A stretch of 64,000 nt of DNA, from assembly GCA_019307815.1 (NCBI GenBank), contig JAFDIV010000021.1, forward strand, positions 1-64,000. Reading direction: 5' to 3'. The DNA comes from Deltaproteobacteria bacterium. GTDB lineage: Bacteria > Desulfobacterota > DSM-4660 > Desulfatiglandales > Desulfatiglandaceae. The notes beneath the pieces are model-generated. The model was not told the DNA's origin and made no database searches. It saw nothing but the letters and a program-made list of their open reading frames with translations. Shown here piece after piece: positions 1 to 7,739 of the stretch; positions within the stretch are counted from its first letter, which is position 1, and every line of letters begins with the position of its first letter. Both the position numbers and the translations under genes were made by a program.

Positions 1-123
1 TATCAGGTCCCGCAAACGTGTTGCCACGTTTCCAAAGAGAACCGGCTTGCGGTATTTCGTGATCCAGACCAGATGAAACTTTAAGTCGTAAACGGAATGG
101 GATGTCTTGCGGTAATTTTTCAT
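1..123 (-). mobile_element. tnpA: IS200/IS605-family transposase TnpA, 5' part only (runs off the window)
   Basis: Reading leftwards from an ATG at 123, 41 codons are open to the window edge. They give the N-terminus of a Y1/HUH single-strand transposase: MKNYRKTSHSVYDLKFHLVW followed by ITKYRKPVLFG. In this family the tract F-H-L-V-W-x-T-K-Y-R-x-x-V-L is the first beta strand and helix of the palm. The HUH motif and the catalytic tyrosine would lie outside the window, so whether the gene is intact cannot be judged. It sits downstream of iorA on the same strand. Family assignment is firm; completeness is unknown. Confidence 0.85.
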
Positions 124-170
124 GCCGCAAGCCTACTAAAGTCTTCGCCTAAAGGCGAGGGATTTTCTCC
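124..170 (-). repeat. Left end of the IS200/IS605 element with subterminal hairpin
   Basis: Directly upstream of the tnpA start there is a perfect 6-bp palindrome with a 2-nt loop at 145-158 (TCGCCT-AA-AGGCGA), flanked by short T/A-rich sequence. IS200/IS605 elements carry such hairpins near the left end, where TnpA recognises single-stranded DNA. The exact outer boundary cannot be fixed without an empty site, but it probably lies near 165-180. No terminal inverted repeats or target duplication are expected for this family. Confidence 0.6.
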
Positions 171-211
171 CATTCCCCGTATGGGACATTAAAAGACAAG
201 AACCTCCCATT

Positions 212-373
212 TTTGTCATTCCCGCGAAAGCCTCCCCATCTGTGGCAGGCAAACCTGCTTGGGAGTGACGATTGAAAGAGACTGGCTTCGCTGGGTCGCC
301 AGTTATCGAAGTACTGACATTTGAAATTTGGAATTCATTTGGCATTTGGATTTTGTCATTTGTCATTTTATTT
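212..373. repeat. Intergenic repeats: degenerate GTCATTCC palindrome and ATTTGNN heptamer tract
   Basis: The stretch 124-416 holds no gene. At about 212-270 lies an imperfect palindrome bounded by GTCATTCC and GGGAGTGAC, containing the inner GGCAGGC/CCTGC arms. At about 319-373 there is a run with 7-nt periodicity in which ATTTG recurs with two variable bases (ATTTGAA, ATTTGGA, ATTTGGC, ATTTGGA, TTTTGTC, ATTTGTC). Both look like dispersed intergenic repeats. A 76-codon open frame through them on the minus strand (136-366) is not credible as a protein. Confidence 0.5.
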
Positions 374-416
374 CGCTAACCTTTCGTGCTGAATGTATGG
401 TGGAACGTAGCATCCT

Positions 417-2345
417 TTACTTGGTTTCCTGGGTGGCATATTCTGTTTTAGCATCTTTTTTAATCGCTCCCTGAGGGCAGATATCTGCGCAAATACCGCA
501 ACCCACGCAAATCACCTGGTCAATCATGGCCTTGCCCTTTTCTTTGTCCCAAATCAGGCCAGGGCACCGAAATATCCGGGTACAATATCGTCCACATCCG
601 CACGCCTCCCCCAGGCAAAGGGACTGGTCCACAGACATGATATATGGAAACCCCCCTTCCTTACCTTGGACTAAGGCACACTTTCTCCGAAGCACCATAA
701 CCCTGGGCCCGCCTCGTTGCATCAGTTCATATAACTTCTGGGCTGTGCCCTTCATATCATAAGGATCACCTACATGCACTTCCAGTCCCAATGACTCACA
801 CAGGGCAACCACATCAACCGGCTGGGTGTCCTGACCCATGGCCGTCTTTCCAGTCCCTGGATGGGGCTGAAATCCCGTCATGGCAGTGGCGCTGTTGTCC
901 AAGACCAGGATCAGTATGTCCGACTCATTGAACCGTGCGTTAACAAGGGCCGGGATGGCAGCATGAAAGAATGTAGAGTCTCCACAAACCGTAATCACAG
1001 GCTGATCAAATCCAAACTGGTCCAGCTTCCCGTATCCACATGCCAGCCCTAAACCAGAGCCCATTGCGTGGACCGATTTCATTTGATTAAAACCCGTGGG
1101 CCAAATCCCCATGGTATAACAGCCAATATCTCCGGATACGAATCCATCCCTGTTGTCCCAGGCAAGGGCGGTCTTAATGGCATAAAAGGTACCCCGATGA
1201 GGACACCCCGGACAAAAACCAAACTCCCTGGTTGGGATCTTGCCCTCGGTCATGCTCTGTACCTTGGTCCTATAATCCTCCTGTCTCCAGTTCGTATCAA
1301 AATATTCCCCAAGAAAGGCCAAAAGATGTCCAGGGCTCAACTCGCCACATAAGGGCAAATCACCACTCCCCCTGCCACAGAACCTTTTGATTCCAATATC
1401 TTTTACGTTCTCTGCAGCCAAGGCCTTTATGTGGACCTCAATGAATGGATCCACATCCTCTACTAAAAGGATAGTGTCACAGGTCTTTAGGTGGCGTAAG
1501 AGGAGCTTTTTGGGAAGGGGCCAAGTGGTTCCCAGTTTAAGGATACCCACTCGCCCTTGAAGCCCTAAGATATTCACTGCATCTAAGGCGTAATTCCACG
1601 CGCAACCTGACCCGATGATCAAGAGTTCAGGGGCCTCTGGCCCTTGATAAGTATTAAAGGGTGAAGTCTCAAAAAAGCTTTGGGCCTTGTTAAGCTTCTT
1701 GTGTCTTGCCTCGTGTTTTGGAACAACAGGAAAGGTGTGAAAGGAAACACTTGTGTTAAAATGGGGACTGACCTTGAAATCGGGCAGATCCCCTATTACA
1801 ACATCGGATCTGGAATGGGACAGCCGCGATACGCTTCGTACCATCACAACATTTTGGATGGCCTCAGAAAGATCAAAGGCCCATCGGGTCATGTCTAGGG
1901 CCTCTTGAGGTGTAGACGGCTCCAGCAAAGGGATATCTGACAAGGGCGCAAAGGCCCTAGCATCTTCTTCATTGGTGCTGGAAATCCCTCCAGGATCATC
2001 GCATGAGACCAGAACTAGCCCCCCCTTGGTACCGGAAAGGGTCAGGTTGGTCAAGAAATCAGAAACCACATTGACGCCATTTTGCTTCATGCTGGAAATG
2101 GCCCTGCACCCCGCAAATGAGGCAGCAGTTGCCGCTTCTAGGGCGACCTTTTCGTTAGCAGACCATTCCACGTAAATGGGAAGATCCTGGGCGGCCCTTG
2201 CAAGTGTCTCAATGATTTCTGATGAAGGATTACCCGGATATCCTGCGCAAAAGACAACACCTGCCTCCAGTGCCCCGCGGGCAATGGCCTCATTGGCCTG
2301 AAGCAGGACCCTGACACCACCGCACCTTTGACTTATACTATCCAT
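417..2345 (-). CDS. iorA: Indolepyruvate:ferredoxin oxidoreductase, alpha subunit
   Basis: IorA is the thiamine-diphosphate and Fe-S subunit that oxidatively decarboxylates arylpyruvates to aryl-acetyl-CoA, reducing ferredoxin in the cytoplasm. The 642-residue product has the pyrimidine-binding N-domain (GYPGNPSSEII), the hallmark CPGCPHRG in the TPP half, a GDIGCY metal-binding loop, and a C-terminal ferredoxin domain (CLGEACGCGRYC, CVGCGICADICP). The start at 2345 is preferred over upstream in-frame codons because GAGAGG lies just before it and it overlaps the upstream gene by 8 nt (2338-2345), indicating translational coupling. The partner subunit gene iorB is not downstream within the window; the IS element is. 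Aromatic amino-acid fermentation or arylacetate assimilation are both possible. Confidence 0.93.
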   Translation of the reverse strand: MDSISQRCGGVRVLLQANEAIARGALEAGVVFCAGYPGNPSSEIIETLARAAQDLPIYVEWSANEKVALEAATAASFAGCRAISSMKQNGVNVVSDFLTNLTLSGTKGGLVLVSCDDPGGISSTNEEDARAFAPLSDIPLLEPSTPQEALDMTRWAFDLSEAIQNVVMVRSVSRLSHSRSDVVIGDLPDFKVSPHFNTSVSFHTFPVVPKHEARHKKLNKAQSFFETSPFNTYQGPEAPELLIIGSGCAWNYALDAVNILGLQGRVGILKLGTTWPLPKKLLLRHLKTCDTILLVEDVDPFIEVHIKALAAENVKDIGIKRFCGRGSGDLPLCGELSPGHLLAFLGEYFDTNWRQEDYRTKVQSMTEGKIPTREFGFCPGCPHRGTFYAIKTALAWDNRDGFVSGDIGCYTMGIWPTGFNQMKSVHAMGSGLGLACGYGKLDQFGFDQPVITVCGDSTFFHAAIPALVNARFNESDILILVLDNSATAMTGFQPHPGTGKTAMGQDTQPVDVVALCESLGLEVHVGDPYDMKGTAQKLYELMQRGGPRVMVLRRKCALVQGKEGGFPYIMSVDQSLCLGEACGCGRYCTRIFRCPGLIWDKEKGKAMIDQVICVGCGICADICPQGAIKKDAKTEYATQETK

Positions 2346-3402
2346 TATCCCTCTCTTCGTTGGCTTGTTGCGCCCTAAGCCTCTTGTTGTTGGCAGCATC
2401 TTTCAAATGCTCTAGGTTGGCCTTTGGTATTTGTTTTTGCTCCAAGGCTCCATTTCCCAGTACCCTTTCAAACAAATCCATCCCTCTTTTGGTCCTCACC
2501 ACCACCGTATTCCACCCTTCTTCACCTTCCAATGTGCCTACAGATATGTCGGCAAACTCTGCGGTCATGTCTTCACATAGCTTACAGCCTTCCTGTACCA
2601 TTTCTCTTAACTCGGACAAGGGGTACTCCTTTCTTTCCCCTTCCATTTCCAAGACAAATACCTCAGATGGTGGAGGGGGGATATCAAACCTTTTTGGTTT
2701 CCCCGAAATACCTTTGGCTTTTAAGTACTCCCGCAAGGACCTGTAATCTAAGGCCCATGTGCAAAAAAGACCTAATCTGAACGCAACATGTTCAGCCCTT
2801 TCTTTACCGTCTGGTTCAGAGGCTTCCATCCTGGCTAAGGCCTCCATTTGACAGGGTAATCCCACGAAGGCCAATTTTCCTTTGCCTTGGTTCAGCGCCA
2901 CATTTAGTTGTTCCAGTGCTCCGGAAGCAGTGTAGCGGGACCCAGAACATCGCACAATTGCCTCCCTGTCCCCGCATAGTACGCCCCTTGGGGCCAGGCC
3001 ATTGCCCTTATCTGTCAGAACTGCAGAATCGATAAGACCTAATTCCAATGCATGCACGAGCAATGCAGTAACCACCCCGCCATACTGAGCCCTTTGCCGT
3101 ATTTCAGGGTCAGTGGATCTGGCAGCGATCACTTTAAGGTATGGTCCTATTGGATCCTTCCCCTGCGGTTCACCGTGGATAAGCCCATAGAGAGACTCTT
3201 TGTCATATGGAATCCTAGGGCAGATCTGAACACATCGCCAGGTCTCGGCATTGCACCTATCGGTCACCACCACTTGCCCGTCGTAATAACTGAAATAGGG
3301 GCATAGCCCCACACAGGCACCACATTTGACACAGATTCCTTTTTTAATCACCTCTGAGATCAATCTCCATTGTCCCTGCGATTGCCCTTTTTCAGTGGAC
3401 AT
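2338..3402 (-). CDS. FrhB/FpoF-type Fe-S flavoprotein (coenzyme F420 hydrogenase/dehydrogenase beta-subunit family)
   Basis: 354 residues. The N-terminus has a ferredoxin motif (CVKCGACVGLCP at about residues 22-33) and a second cysteine set (CNAETWRCVQICP), followed by the FrhB N and C domains, with GLPCQMEAL and QEGCKLCEDMTAEFADISVG as family signatures. Relatives move electrons between ferredoxin, flavin and F420 or other carriers. An F420 substrate is not implied in a bacterium of this kind. AGGGGAG precedes the ATG. It is the first gene of a two-gene unit with iorA and may channel electrons to or from IorA; that link is inferred from context. Function beyond redox is unassigned. Confidence 0.82.
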   Translation of the reverse strand: MSTEKGQSQGQWRLISEVIKKGICVKCGACVGLCPYFSYYDGQVVVTDRCNAETWRCVQICPRIPYDKESLYGLIHGEPQGKDPIGPYLKVIAARSTDPEIRQRAQYGGVVTALLVHALELGLIDSAVLTDKGNGLAPRGVLCGDREAIVRCSGSRYTASGALEQLNVALNQGKGKLAFVGLPCQMEALARMEASEPDGKERAEHVAFRLGLFCTWALDYRSLREYLKAKGISGKPKRFDIPPPPSEVFVLEMEGERKEYPLSELREMVQEGCKLCEDMTAEFADISVGTLEGEEGWNTVVVRTKRGMDLFERVLGNGALEQKQIPKANLEHLKDAANNKRLRAQQANEERDNG

Positions 3403-3593
3403 CCTTTTTTCTCCCCTTAAATCTCATTTTATATGCCCACCAATCCCTGCTCCATAGTTATGACCTTCCCATATATTCATTTCTTTGCGAAGACAACAGG
3501 ATCGGCAAGGCCTTACTTTCCCGAGGTGATAACTTGTAACGTAACAACAAGAGGTCGGTCAAGGTGAAAAAAGGCGGTAAGGACTTGAGTATA

Positions 3594-3638
3594 TGAAAAA
3601 AACCCAAGCTTGAGCACTAATTTATCCAAGCTTGGGTT
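3594..3638 (-). terminator. Rho-independent terminator of the small lytic transglycosylase gene
   Basis: A perfect 12-bp inverted repeat (3601-3612 with 3627-3638, AACCCAAGCTTG arms) encloses a 14-nt loop and is followed on the minus strand by a run of T. It lies 25 nt beyond the stop of the gene ending at 3663. Confidence 0.85.
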
Positions 3639-3662
3639 AGGCTCCGTAATTGACAAGGGCAC

Positions 3663-4349
3663 TTAGGCATCGTTTGTGGGCGTGTTCATTTCCTTCTTGT
3701 AAATCCTATAATAATGAAATACCTTTCTTACATAGTATCGAGTAGCCCTAATAGGGGGTACTCCTCGGTACCTCCTCACCTTAGTACTACCTGCATTATA
3801 AGCTGCCAAGGCAAGCTTGACATCTCCCCCGAATCTCTTAAGAAGCCGCTTGAAATACCTGACCCCAGCCTCCACATTATCCTCTGGATCAAACACCTCA
3901 GTTACACCGAGTTCTTGGGCAGTTTTGGGCATCAACTGCATGAGGCCTTTTGCCCCTTTCTTTGACACCGCCCTTGGATCATAGCCCGACTCTGCCATAA
4001 TAATGGCCTTAATCAAGGCCGGGTCCACGTTGTGACGGCTTGCCACTTGTTCAATAATACTATGGAGCTTATCCTTGACGCGGCCCTTCTCTTGAGCCAT
4101 CTGCTCGGGCTGAGCCTCCGTCTTCTGGTTGTCATTTGATACGACTGGCTCAGATTCCTTTTGCTCCACCACAAGGCTTTCTGATACTTGCAACAAGGAG
4201 GGTACCTCTTGCCTCTGGACAACCAATTGCAATGATTCTTCAGTGATTGATCTGGCGGGCCACGCAAGTGCTATGATTATGAAGCAGGCAATAAGATAGG
4301 AGCGCAAAAGCGCCCATAAATGTGGCTTATCTCCAAGACCTCCGTCCAT
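3663..4349 (-). CDS. Membrane-anchored or secreted lytic transglycosylase (SLT family 1)
   Basis: 228 residues. A hydrophobic N-terminal segment (about residues 12-30) acts as signal or anchor, followed by a Gln/Glu-rich linker (about 35-95) and an SLT domain. The catalytic glutamate is E120 in AIIMAESGYDP, and GAKGLMQLMPKTA, NVEAGVRYF and ALAAYNAG are the other classic SLT motifs. It cleaves peptidoglycan in the periplasm to 1,6-anhydromuropeptides. The start at 4349 is chosen because GAGGGG sits 6 nt upstream and the hydrophobic segment follows; the longer open frame to 4607 lacks these. It is a single-gene unit with its own promoter and terminator. Confidence 0.9.
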   Translation of the reverse strand: MDGGLGDKPHLWALLRSYLIACFIIIALAWPARSITEESLQLVVQRQEVPSLLQVSESLVVEQKESEPVVSNDNQKTEAQPEQMAQEKGRVKDKLHSIIEQVASRHNVDPALIKAIIMAESGYDPRAVSKKGAKGLMQLMPKTAQELGVTEVFDPEDNVEAGVRYFKRLLKRFGGDVKLALAAYNAGSTKVRRYRGVPPIRATRYYVRKVFHYYRIYKKEMNTPTNDA

Positions 4350-4380
4350 TTTTTCACCCCTCAAACTCCTTATATTTGGT

Positions 4381-4408
4381 ATTTTAGTCATTTCAATCGC
4401 TTTGTCAA
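4381..4408 (-). promoter_or_regulatory. Sigma-70-type promoter for the lytic transglycosylase gene
   Basis: On the minus strand TTGACA (4408-4403) is followed after 16 nt by TAAAAT (4386-4381), about 31 nt before the start codon. The rest of 4350-4731 is A/T-rich intergenic sequence between divergent genes. No riboswitch fold was recognised in it. Confidence 0.65.
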
Positions 4409-4731
4409 TATGGCCTTGTGTGCATTTCGGCTTATACTGGAAATAGCAGGCTCTGTGCCAAAAGAGCATATAAATAAAGCAATCTAAGTTGTTGATAATG
4501 AAGCAGTTTTTATCTTTACTGTTTTGGCAGTGAAAAAATTGGTAAAAAGTTTCTAATTTTTTGTGTAATTTCTTACCAAGTGGGTAATTTGTTGCCACCT
4601 TCCTCAAAATGAAACTTTTGGCATTGGAAGCGGTCAGCCAGCTTATCGCATCCTACCCTCCTAAGGGGATAGATATTGACTTTTAGGCGCAACTCGCTTA
4701 ATGGGAAAATCTTTAAGGAGGAAAATGAGAT

Positions 4732-5559
4732 ATGATGCAAGAAATACAACAGGCCAGGGAGTTTCTTGCCTCCAGATTCAAGAAGGCCCCCTCCGTCGGC
4801 CTTATCGCAGGGACCGGACTGGGGGCAATTACGGAAAGGGTTTCCATTGATGTGCGCATACCCTATGAGGAAATCCCCAATTTCCCCACCTCCACTACCG
4901 AAGGCCATAAAGGTACCTTGGCATTTGGCACCATCGGCCAGACGACCATTGTGGCCCTGGAAGGGAGGTTCCATCTTTATGAGGGATATGTGGCACAAGA
5001 CATTGCGTTTCCTGTGCGGGTCATGGCCTTATTGGGAGTTCGACATCTTATCATCTGTAGTGCCGCAGGAGGATTGAACCCTAGGTTTCATTCTGGAGAC
5101 CTGATGGTCGTCCTGGATCACATCAACTTAACTGGTACAAACCCTCTAATAGGCCCTAACCTGGATGAATTCGGCCCTCGCTTCCCTGACATGACACAGA
5201 CCTACGACCCGCAAATGATTAAGATCGTTAAACAAGAGGCATTGAGACAGGGGATCTCACTCAAAGAAGGGGTGTACGTGGGCATACCCGGCCCAAGCCT
5301 GGAAACACCCGCCGAAACCCGGTTTCTGAGAATGATAGGTGCAGATGCTGTGGGTATGTCCACAGTACCTGAGGTCATTGCAGCTGTCCATTGCGGCATT
5401 AAGGTCATGGCCATCGCTGTTATCACAAACGTGAATCTCCCTGATTGCATGGCCAAAACAGATATTAAGGATGTGATTGCCGCTGCGGAAAAGGCAAGCC
5501 CTACCTTGGCCTTACTGTGTGAATCAGTCATCAAGAGAATCAAAAAACGGAGGGCATAA
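4732..5559 (+). CDS. Purine nucleoside phosphorylase (PNP/MTAP superfamily, trimeric type)
   Basis: 275 residues. It catalyses phosphorolysis of purine nucleosides to free base and ribose-1-phosphate. Visible motifs are the phosphate loop GTGLG, GRFHLYEGY, CSAAGGLN, DHINLTGTNPL, PGPSLETPAE (base-site Glu) and GADAVGMSTVPEVI, with ITN near the end supplying the Asn typical of 6-oxopurine nucleosides. These favour the PNP branch over MTAP proper. GGAGG lies 10 nt before the ATG. The next gene, an MTA/SAH deaminase, starts 1 nt after this stop, so the pair may process methylthioinosine produced by deamination. Substrate preference (inosine/guanosine versus methylthioinosine) is inferred. Confidence 0.88.
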   Translation: MMQEIQQAREFLASRFKKAPSVGLIAGTGLGAITERVSIDVRIPYEEIPNFPTSTTEGHKGTLAFGTIGQTTIVALEGRFHLYEGYVAQDIAFPVRVMALLGVRHLIICSAAGGLNPRFHSGDLMVVLDHINLTGTNPLIGPNLDEFGPRFPDMTQTYDPQMIKIVKQEALRQGISLKEGVYVGIPGPSLETPAETRFLRMIGADAVGMSTVPEVIAAVHCGIKVMAIAVITNVNLPDCMAKTDIKDVIAAAEKASPTLALLCESVIKRIKKRRA

Positions 5560-5560
5560 A

Positions 5561-6883
5561 GTGGGTAAGTCAGTTGATCTTTGTGTGCATAATGCGACTA
5601 TCCTTACAATGAACCCTAAGGATCCAGTTGTTGAAAACGGCTATCTGTGTGTCAAGGGTGAGACTATTCATAACCTGGGAAAAGGTAACCCGGGGGCCTA
5701 CGAGGCAGCCAAGTCCATAGACGCCCAAGGTGGATTGGTGTTGCCTGGACTTATCAATGGCCATACCCATGCGCCCATGACTCTTTTCCGCGGGCTGGCA
5801 GACGACCTCCCTCTTATGGACTGGCTGAACCACTATATCTTTCCTGTGGAGAGAAATATGGACGCTGACTTTGTGAAAGTAGGAAGCCTGCTTGCATGCG
5901 CAGAAATGATCCTTTCTGGAACCACCACTTTTTGTGATATGTACTTGTTCGAAGAGCAAGTGGCAGAGGCTGCTAAGGATGCTGGAATGCGATGCCTGGT
6001 GGGAGAGGTGCTCTACGACTTTCCCTCTCCAAACTATGGAACCCTGGAAAACGGATTCAAATATACAGAGGCCATGATCCAGAGGTGGGCCCATGACCCT
6101 CTCGTGTCAGTGGCAGTAGAGCCCCACTCCCTTTTTACATGTAGCCCTGATTTGCTAGGGACCGCTGATGCCCTGGCTCGCAAATACCAAGTACCGCTTA
6201 TCCTCCATCTGGCCGAGACACGGGAGGAGGTAAAGCAAGTTCAGGAAAGATACGGCAAATCTCCGGTTGAGCACCTAAACGAATTGGGCCTGCTCCATAA
6301 CAATTTGATTGCAGACCATTGTGTGCACCTAAGCCCTAGGGATTTGGATATGCTTGCTGAAAGAGGGGTAAGGGTTGTGCATAATCCAGAAAGCAACATG
6401 AAATTGGCCTCTGGCATTGCCCCTGTTCCAGCCATGTTAAAGAAAGGAATCACCGTAGGGCTTGGCACAGATGGGTGCGCCTCCAATAATAACCTGGACT
6501 TATTTGCGGAAATGGACAGTACAGCAAAATTGCACAAAGTGAATTCCATGGACCCAACAGTCATGGATGCCGCTCGTGTACTGAAGATGACCACCATCGA
6601 AGGAGCCAAAGCCCTGGGAATGGAGGAGCAGATTGGATCGCTGGAATCGGGGAAGAAGGCGGATTTCATAGTGTTGGATCTGGATAGTCCCCATCTTATC
6701 CCCATGTATAACCCTTATTCCCATATCGTCTATTCTGCCCGCGGCAATGACGTACGCCATAGCGTGATCAACGGCAAGTTGGTCATGGAAGATCGTCGGC
6801 TCCTCACCCTTGATCTTGAAGAGATACTGGCCAAGGCAAAGGAAAAAGCGGCACTGGTGAAGAAGTGGGTGGGCATGAGCTGA
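5561..6883 (+). CDS. mtaD: 5'-methylthioadenosine/S-adenosylhomocysteine deaminase (amidohydrolase)
   Basis: 440 residues from a GTG at 5561; CGGAGGG lies just upstream and the previous stop is at 5557-5559, so the longer ATG frame starting at 5477 is not used. The metal-dependent amidohydrolase signature is complete: H68-T-H70 in GLINGHTHAPM, HLAETREE, DHCVHLSPRD and LGTDGCASNNNLD. MtaD enzymes deaminate methylthioadenosine and S-adenosylhomocysteine to the inosine analogues, relieving product inhibition of SAM-dependent reactions. Coupling to a phosphorylase supports this role. A chlorohydrolase or TrzN-like activity is a less likely alternative in the same family. Confidence 0.88.
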   Translation: MGKSVDLCVHNATILTMNPKDPVVENGYLCVKGETIHNLGKGNPGAYEAAKSIDAQGGLVLPGLINGHTHAPMTLFRGLADDLPLMDWLNHYIFPVERNMDADFVKVGSLLACAEMILSGTTTFCDMYLFEEQVAEAAKDAGMRCLVGEVLYDFPSPNYGTLENGFKYTEAMIQRWAHDPLVSVAVEPHSLFTCSPDLLGTADALARKYQVPLILHLAETREEVKQVQERYGKSPVEHLNELGLLHNNLIADHCVHLSPRDLDMLAERGVRVVHNPESNMKLASGIAPVPAMLKKGITVGLGTDGCASNNNLDLFAEMDSTAKLHKVNSMDPTVMDAARVLKMTTIEGAKALGMEEQIGSLESGKKADFIVLDLDSPHLIPMYNPYSHIVYSARGNDVRHSVINGKLVMEDRRLLTLDLEEILAKAKEKAALVKKWVGMS

Positions 6884-6950
6884 GGTGGATTCTGTCTTCC
6901 TCTAAGGTTTTCGTCCAGAAGAATCAGACAAAGAAATTGAAGGCAAATGC

Positions 6951-7739
6951 ATGGCTATTCATCCGCAATTTATCGCACTTGGAAGTAGACTTTTGGGCGT
7001 GCCCGAGGTCTTGACACTGGGCGTAAAGCCTAATTTTTTTGACTACTCTGAGTATGAAAGAAAACTTATTCTTGACTCAAAAATCGTTCTTTTCCCTACC
7101 CTCAATTACGCCCAATTCCTTACAACAATGGGGAAAAAGATCTTCCCGAGCCTTGAGACGTATCTCTATGCGGATGAAAAGATCAAACAGACCACCCTCT
7201 TCTACATGCTGAGCATCCCTCACCCAAGAACCAAACTTTACTATCATCTCCACCACCACTGTATCCTGGAGGATTTTTCCTTTCCTTTTGTGGCCAAACT
7301 CCCCAGGTGCTCGGCCCGAGGAAAGGGTGTGTTTAAGATTGATAATGAAGAGGCCCTTCAGGCCTATCTATCTCTGACAAACGTGGCCTACATTCAAGAA
7401 TACCTTCCCCACGACAGAGATCTAAGGGTGGTGCTCATCAACTACCGTCCCATATTGGCCTACTGGAGGATAGCCAAGAAAGGTCAGTTCAAAACCAACC
7501 TGTCCCAGGGAGGACGCATCGATTTTAAGGACATACCCAAGGAGGCCGTTGATTTGGCCGGGCAGGCGGCAATAAAGTGCCGCTTCAATGACGTGGGGCT
7601 TGACCTCATCTGCTCCAAAGGCAAATGGTATGTGATTGAAGCCAATATGAAGTATGGAAGAAAAGGTCTGAAACTGAAAGGGCTGGATATCAAAGATATC
7701 CTACGCAAGATGCTTTTAACAGGCGAGCTGTTACAGTAA
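6951..7739 (+). CDS. RimK-like ATP-grasp protein
   Basis: 262 residues. The central and C-terminal parts show an ATP-grasp fold: FPFVAKLPRCSARGKGV (nucleotide-binding lysine and flexible loop), AYIQEYLPHDRDLRVVLI, and VGLDLICSKGKWYVIEANMKYG carrying the magnesium-binding E/N. Such enzymes ligate a carboxylate to an amine, using ATP; the substrate is not evident. Its stop overlaps the ATG of the following penicillin-binding protein by one base (TAATG), so the two are translated together. That suggests a role in envelope or peptide modification, but this is only context. Confidence 0.75.
   Translation: MAIHPQFIALGSRLLGVPEVLTLGVKPNFFDYSEYERKLILDSKIVLFPTLNYAQFLTTMGKKIFPSLETYLYADEKIKQTTLFYMLSIPHPRTKLYYHLHHHCILEDFSFPFVAKLPRCSARGKGVFKIDNEEALQAYLSLTNVAYIQEYLPHDRDLRVVLINYRPILAYWRIAKKGQFKTNLSQGGRIDFKDIPKEAVDLAGQAAIKCRFNDVGLDLICSKGKWYVIEANMKYGRKGLKLKGLDIKDILRKMLLTGELLQ

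Noticed and set aside
136..366. 76-residue open frame on the minus strand
   Set aside because: It is made of the intergenic palindrome and the ATTTG heptamers, without a ribosome site.
4400..4731. SAH or SAM riboswitch ahead of the phosphorylase/deaminase pair
   Set aside because: Searched by eye because of the pathway; no matching pseudoknot or conserved core was seen.
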